Positions 7,106-8,163 of a DNA stretch of 8,163 nt are shown one piece after another. Source of the DNA: Bacillota bacterium (GTDB lineage Bacteria > Bacillota > Desulfotomaculia > Desulfotomaculales > Desulfallaceae); contig WQUS01000423.1 in NCBI GenBank assembly GCA_009781965.1, positions 1 to 8,163 of the forward strand, in the 5' to 3' direction. The number at the start of each line of letters is the position of its first letter. Within the stretch, counting starts at the first letter, position 1. The notes beneath the pieces are model-generated. The model saw only the letters and a program-made list of their open reading frames with translations. It was not told the origin of the DNA and did no database searches. Both the position numbers and the translations under genes were made by a program.

Positions 7106-7987
7106 ATGAAAATGAAAAATATCGTGAAAATTATTTTAGATCTGGTCATGTTTGCTTTGTTCGCGGCTCTGCTTTTTGCCGACGACGCGGGGCTGGCCTT
7201 TCATGAAATAATGGGCCTATCTGTTTTGGTGCTCGTAATTTTACATCTTAGCCTGAACATACCGTGGATTGTGAATGTTACCAAAAAGCTGATCGGCAAA
7301 AGTAGTCAGGCAAAAGCATCTTGGATGTATTTATTAAATATTGTGCTGTTTATCGGTATGGTGATCATTATCACTACCGGTTTGATGATCTCCACAGTCA
7401 TACTTTCTCACCAGGGATACAGCCCTGCTCTGGCCCAGGTGCATCAGATTACTGCTTATATAACCGGCAGCCTATTTTTGCTGCATATTGCGCTTCATTT
7501 AAAATACCTGAAAATTACTGCCAAAAATATATTCCGGAGCTTTAAAACGCCTGTTACGAGAAGAACAATCAGCGGCGCATTGGCCATCCTCTTGCTGCTG
7601 GGCATCTTCTATTACAACCTTATTGCAACCCTGAACAAAAACATCTATAGCGACGCTTTGAATAAACTAAACAGCCAAAAAGAAAAAGTAACCCAAATCA
7701 CGTCCGAGCAGCCGGCAACAATTAGTCTGCCGGAGTTTTTGGGGACATTGTTTTGCACTTACTGTGAAAAAAACTGCCCTCTTTCAAACCCCCAATGCAA
7801 AAAGAGCGAGAACCTTATTATCGCGGCTCAGGCCGAATACCAAAGGCTATACAGTAACGGCAATGCCCAACCCACCATTGAGATTCCCGACAGCAGCCAG
7901 AAATATGTGCCGGGGAATGTGCAAGAGGAACAACCACAATACCGTAACAACCAAAACAAACATTTAAGACGACACAGAGGTAATTGA
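7106..7987 (+). CDS. DUF4405-type membrane protein, likely di-haem b-type cytochrome, with an extracytoplasmic Cys cluster, 293 aa
   Basis: Five hydrophobic helices lie near 7-26, 34-56, 74-98, 112-135 and 153-174. Helices 2 and 4 each carry a His pair at the spacing H-X13-H (His33/His47 and His113/His127), the pattern used by cytochrome b proteins to hold two stacked haems; this makes a DUF4405 (flavinylation-associated cytochrome) assignment plausible. Lys/Arg-rich loops after helices 2 and 4 and the MKMK start predict the N-terminus inside and the C-terminus outside. The ~120-residue tail has Cys217, 220, 224 and 231 (CX2CX3CPX6C), perhaps for a metal or Fe-S centre, then a Gln/Asn-rich end. 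ATG 7106 follows GGGA at 7096-7099. The gene is markedly AT-rich compared with the jet genes. It has no known part in Wadjet function and may be an unrelated electron-transfer gene, though it sits 43 bases after jetC with no terminator between. Domain call by eye. Confidence 0.75.
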   Translation: MKMKNIVKIILDLVMFALFAALLFADDAGLAFHEIMGLSVLVLVILHLSLNIPWIVNVTKKLIGKSSQAKASWMYLLNIVLFIGMVIIITTGLMISTVILSHQGYSPALAQVHQITAYITGSLFLLHIALHLKYLKITAKNIFRSFKTPVTRRTISGALAILLLLGIFYYNLIATLNKNIYSDALNKLNSQKEKVTQITSEQPATISLPEFLGTLFCTYCEKNCPLSNPQCKKSENLIIAAQAEYQRLYSNGNAQPTIEIPDSSQKYVPGNVQEEQPQYRNNQNKHLRRHRGN

Positions 7988-8082
7988 AGGCTCGGTGCAA
8001 ATAGGCTAAGTACTCTATAAAAGACAGTTTGAGTCATTGCTCCGAACCAAAAAACAGGACATGCTGTGTTACTGGTCACACG
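7988..8082. other. Intergenic stretch after the DUF4405-type gene
   Basis: No tRNA, convincing terminator or coding frame was found apart from the outer inverted-repeat arm at 8065-8081. On a circle this joins 8083-8106 and 1-210 to make a 329-base gene-poor gap between the DUF4405-type gene and jetA, which holds the nested inverted repeats, the possible antisense ORF, the 9-bp tandem repeat and the candidate promoter. Confidence 0.6.
8065..8081. repeat. Outer inverted-repeat arm, left side (partner at 95-111)
   Basis: The segment tgtgttactggtcacac is the perfect 17-base reverse complement of 95-111. In the linear window the arms are almost 8 kb apart near opposite ends. On a circle they are 119 bases apart and enclose the inner hairpin. 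Confidence 0.75.
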
Positions 8083-8163
8083 TTACTGTTCAGCATCAAG
8101 CCGGCCCGTAAAGTTATTAACCGTGCGCTCATACTCTTCGAGAAATCGCTTACGGTTAATAAC
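8083..8163 (-). CDS. Possible small antisense protein, C-terminal part
   Basis: This reverse-strand frame enters from the window edge and ends at TAA 8085-8083. Its visible peptide is VINRKRFLEEYERTVNNFT plus GRLDAEQ, the continuation of the frame at 1-168. The first 19 residues are the 57-bp repeat; only the last seven residues and the stop are unique to this end. Same uncertainty as the N-terminal part: it may be a real short gene read through the circular join or a by-product of the palindrome. Confidence 0.3.
   Translation of the reverse strand, partial: VINRKRFLEEYERTVNNFTGRLDAEQ
8107..8163. repeat. 57-bp terminal direct repeat, right copy
   Basis: Identical to bases 1-57. The preceding bases 8103-8106 (ggcc) extend the left arm of the inner hairpin and match its right-arm continuation at 64-67, which supports joining the two ends. 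Confidence 0.95.

Noticed and set aside
7063..7987. Frameshifted or decayed jetD after jetC
   Set aside because: The 43-base gap is too short for a remnant, and the downstream frame is a coherent membrane protein with no Toprim-like acidic motifs.
1..8163. Phage-style direct terminal repeat or CRISPR array
   Set aside because: There are no phage structural or packaging genes, and no regularly spaced repeat series was seen; only two copies of the 57-base sequence exist.

Overview
The window holds a three-gene SMC-type operon, jetA-jetB-jetC. These encode the kleisin, KITE-like and SMC ATPase subunits of a Wadjet/MksBEF-type DNA loop-extrusion complex, recognised here as the TIGR02677 / TIGR02678 / TIGR02680 lineage, i.e. 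type II Wadjet. Downstream on the same strand lies a five-helix membrane protein of the DUF4405 cytochrome-b-like type. The fourth Wadjet subunit, the Toprim nuclease JetD (TIGR02679 in this lineage), normally belongs in this cluster. It is not encoded anywhere in the window, and the slot after jetC is taken by the cytochrome-like gene.

Layout: 1-210 non-jet leader with nested inverted repeats, a possible small antisense ORF and a candidate promoter; 211-1719 jetA; 1703-2899 jetB (17-base overlap); 2899-7062 jetC (TAATG overlap); 7106-7987 DUF4405-type gene (43-base gap); 7988-8163 intergenic, running into the same sequence that begins the window.

Bases 1-57 and 8107-8163 are identical. The simplest reading is a circular molecule of 8,106 bp whose assembly carries a 57-base terminal overlap. 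Two further points agree with this: inverted-repeat arms lengthen from 18 to 22 bp when the ends are joined, and a reverse-strand ORF reads through the join to a stop. A contig bounded by two copies of a dispersed repeat is the alternative. No replication, mobilisation, transposase, integrase or phage gene is visible, so if it is a circle its mode of maintenance is unexplained.

The source is probably a Gram-positive anaerobe of the Clostridia/Peptococcaceae kind. This is a weak inference from GC-rich jet genes, recognisable Shine-Dalgarno sites and a DUF4405 membrane cytochrome. The DUF4405-type gene is clearly more AT-rich than the jet genes (about 35-37% G+C in two hand-counted 60-base rows against 65% in a jetC row), so the two parts probably have different histories.

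Working model: JetA, JetB and JetC assemble an ATP-driven DNA-translocating complex. With JetD present such complexes cut small circular DNA; without it, this set could act as a condensin-like complex, borrow a nuclease encoded elsewhere, or be a degraded defence locus. All catalytic ATPase motifs of JetC are intact, which argues against simple decay.
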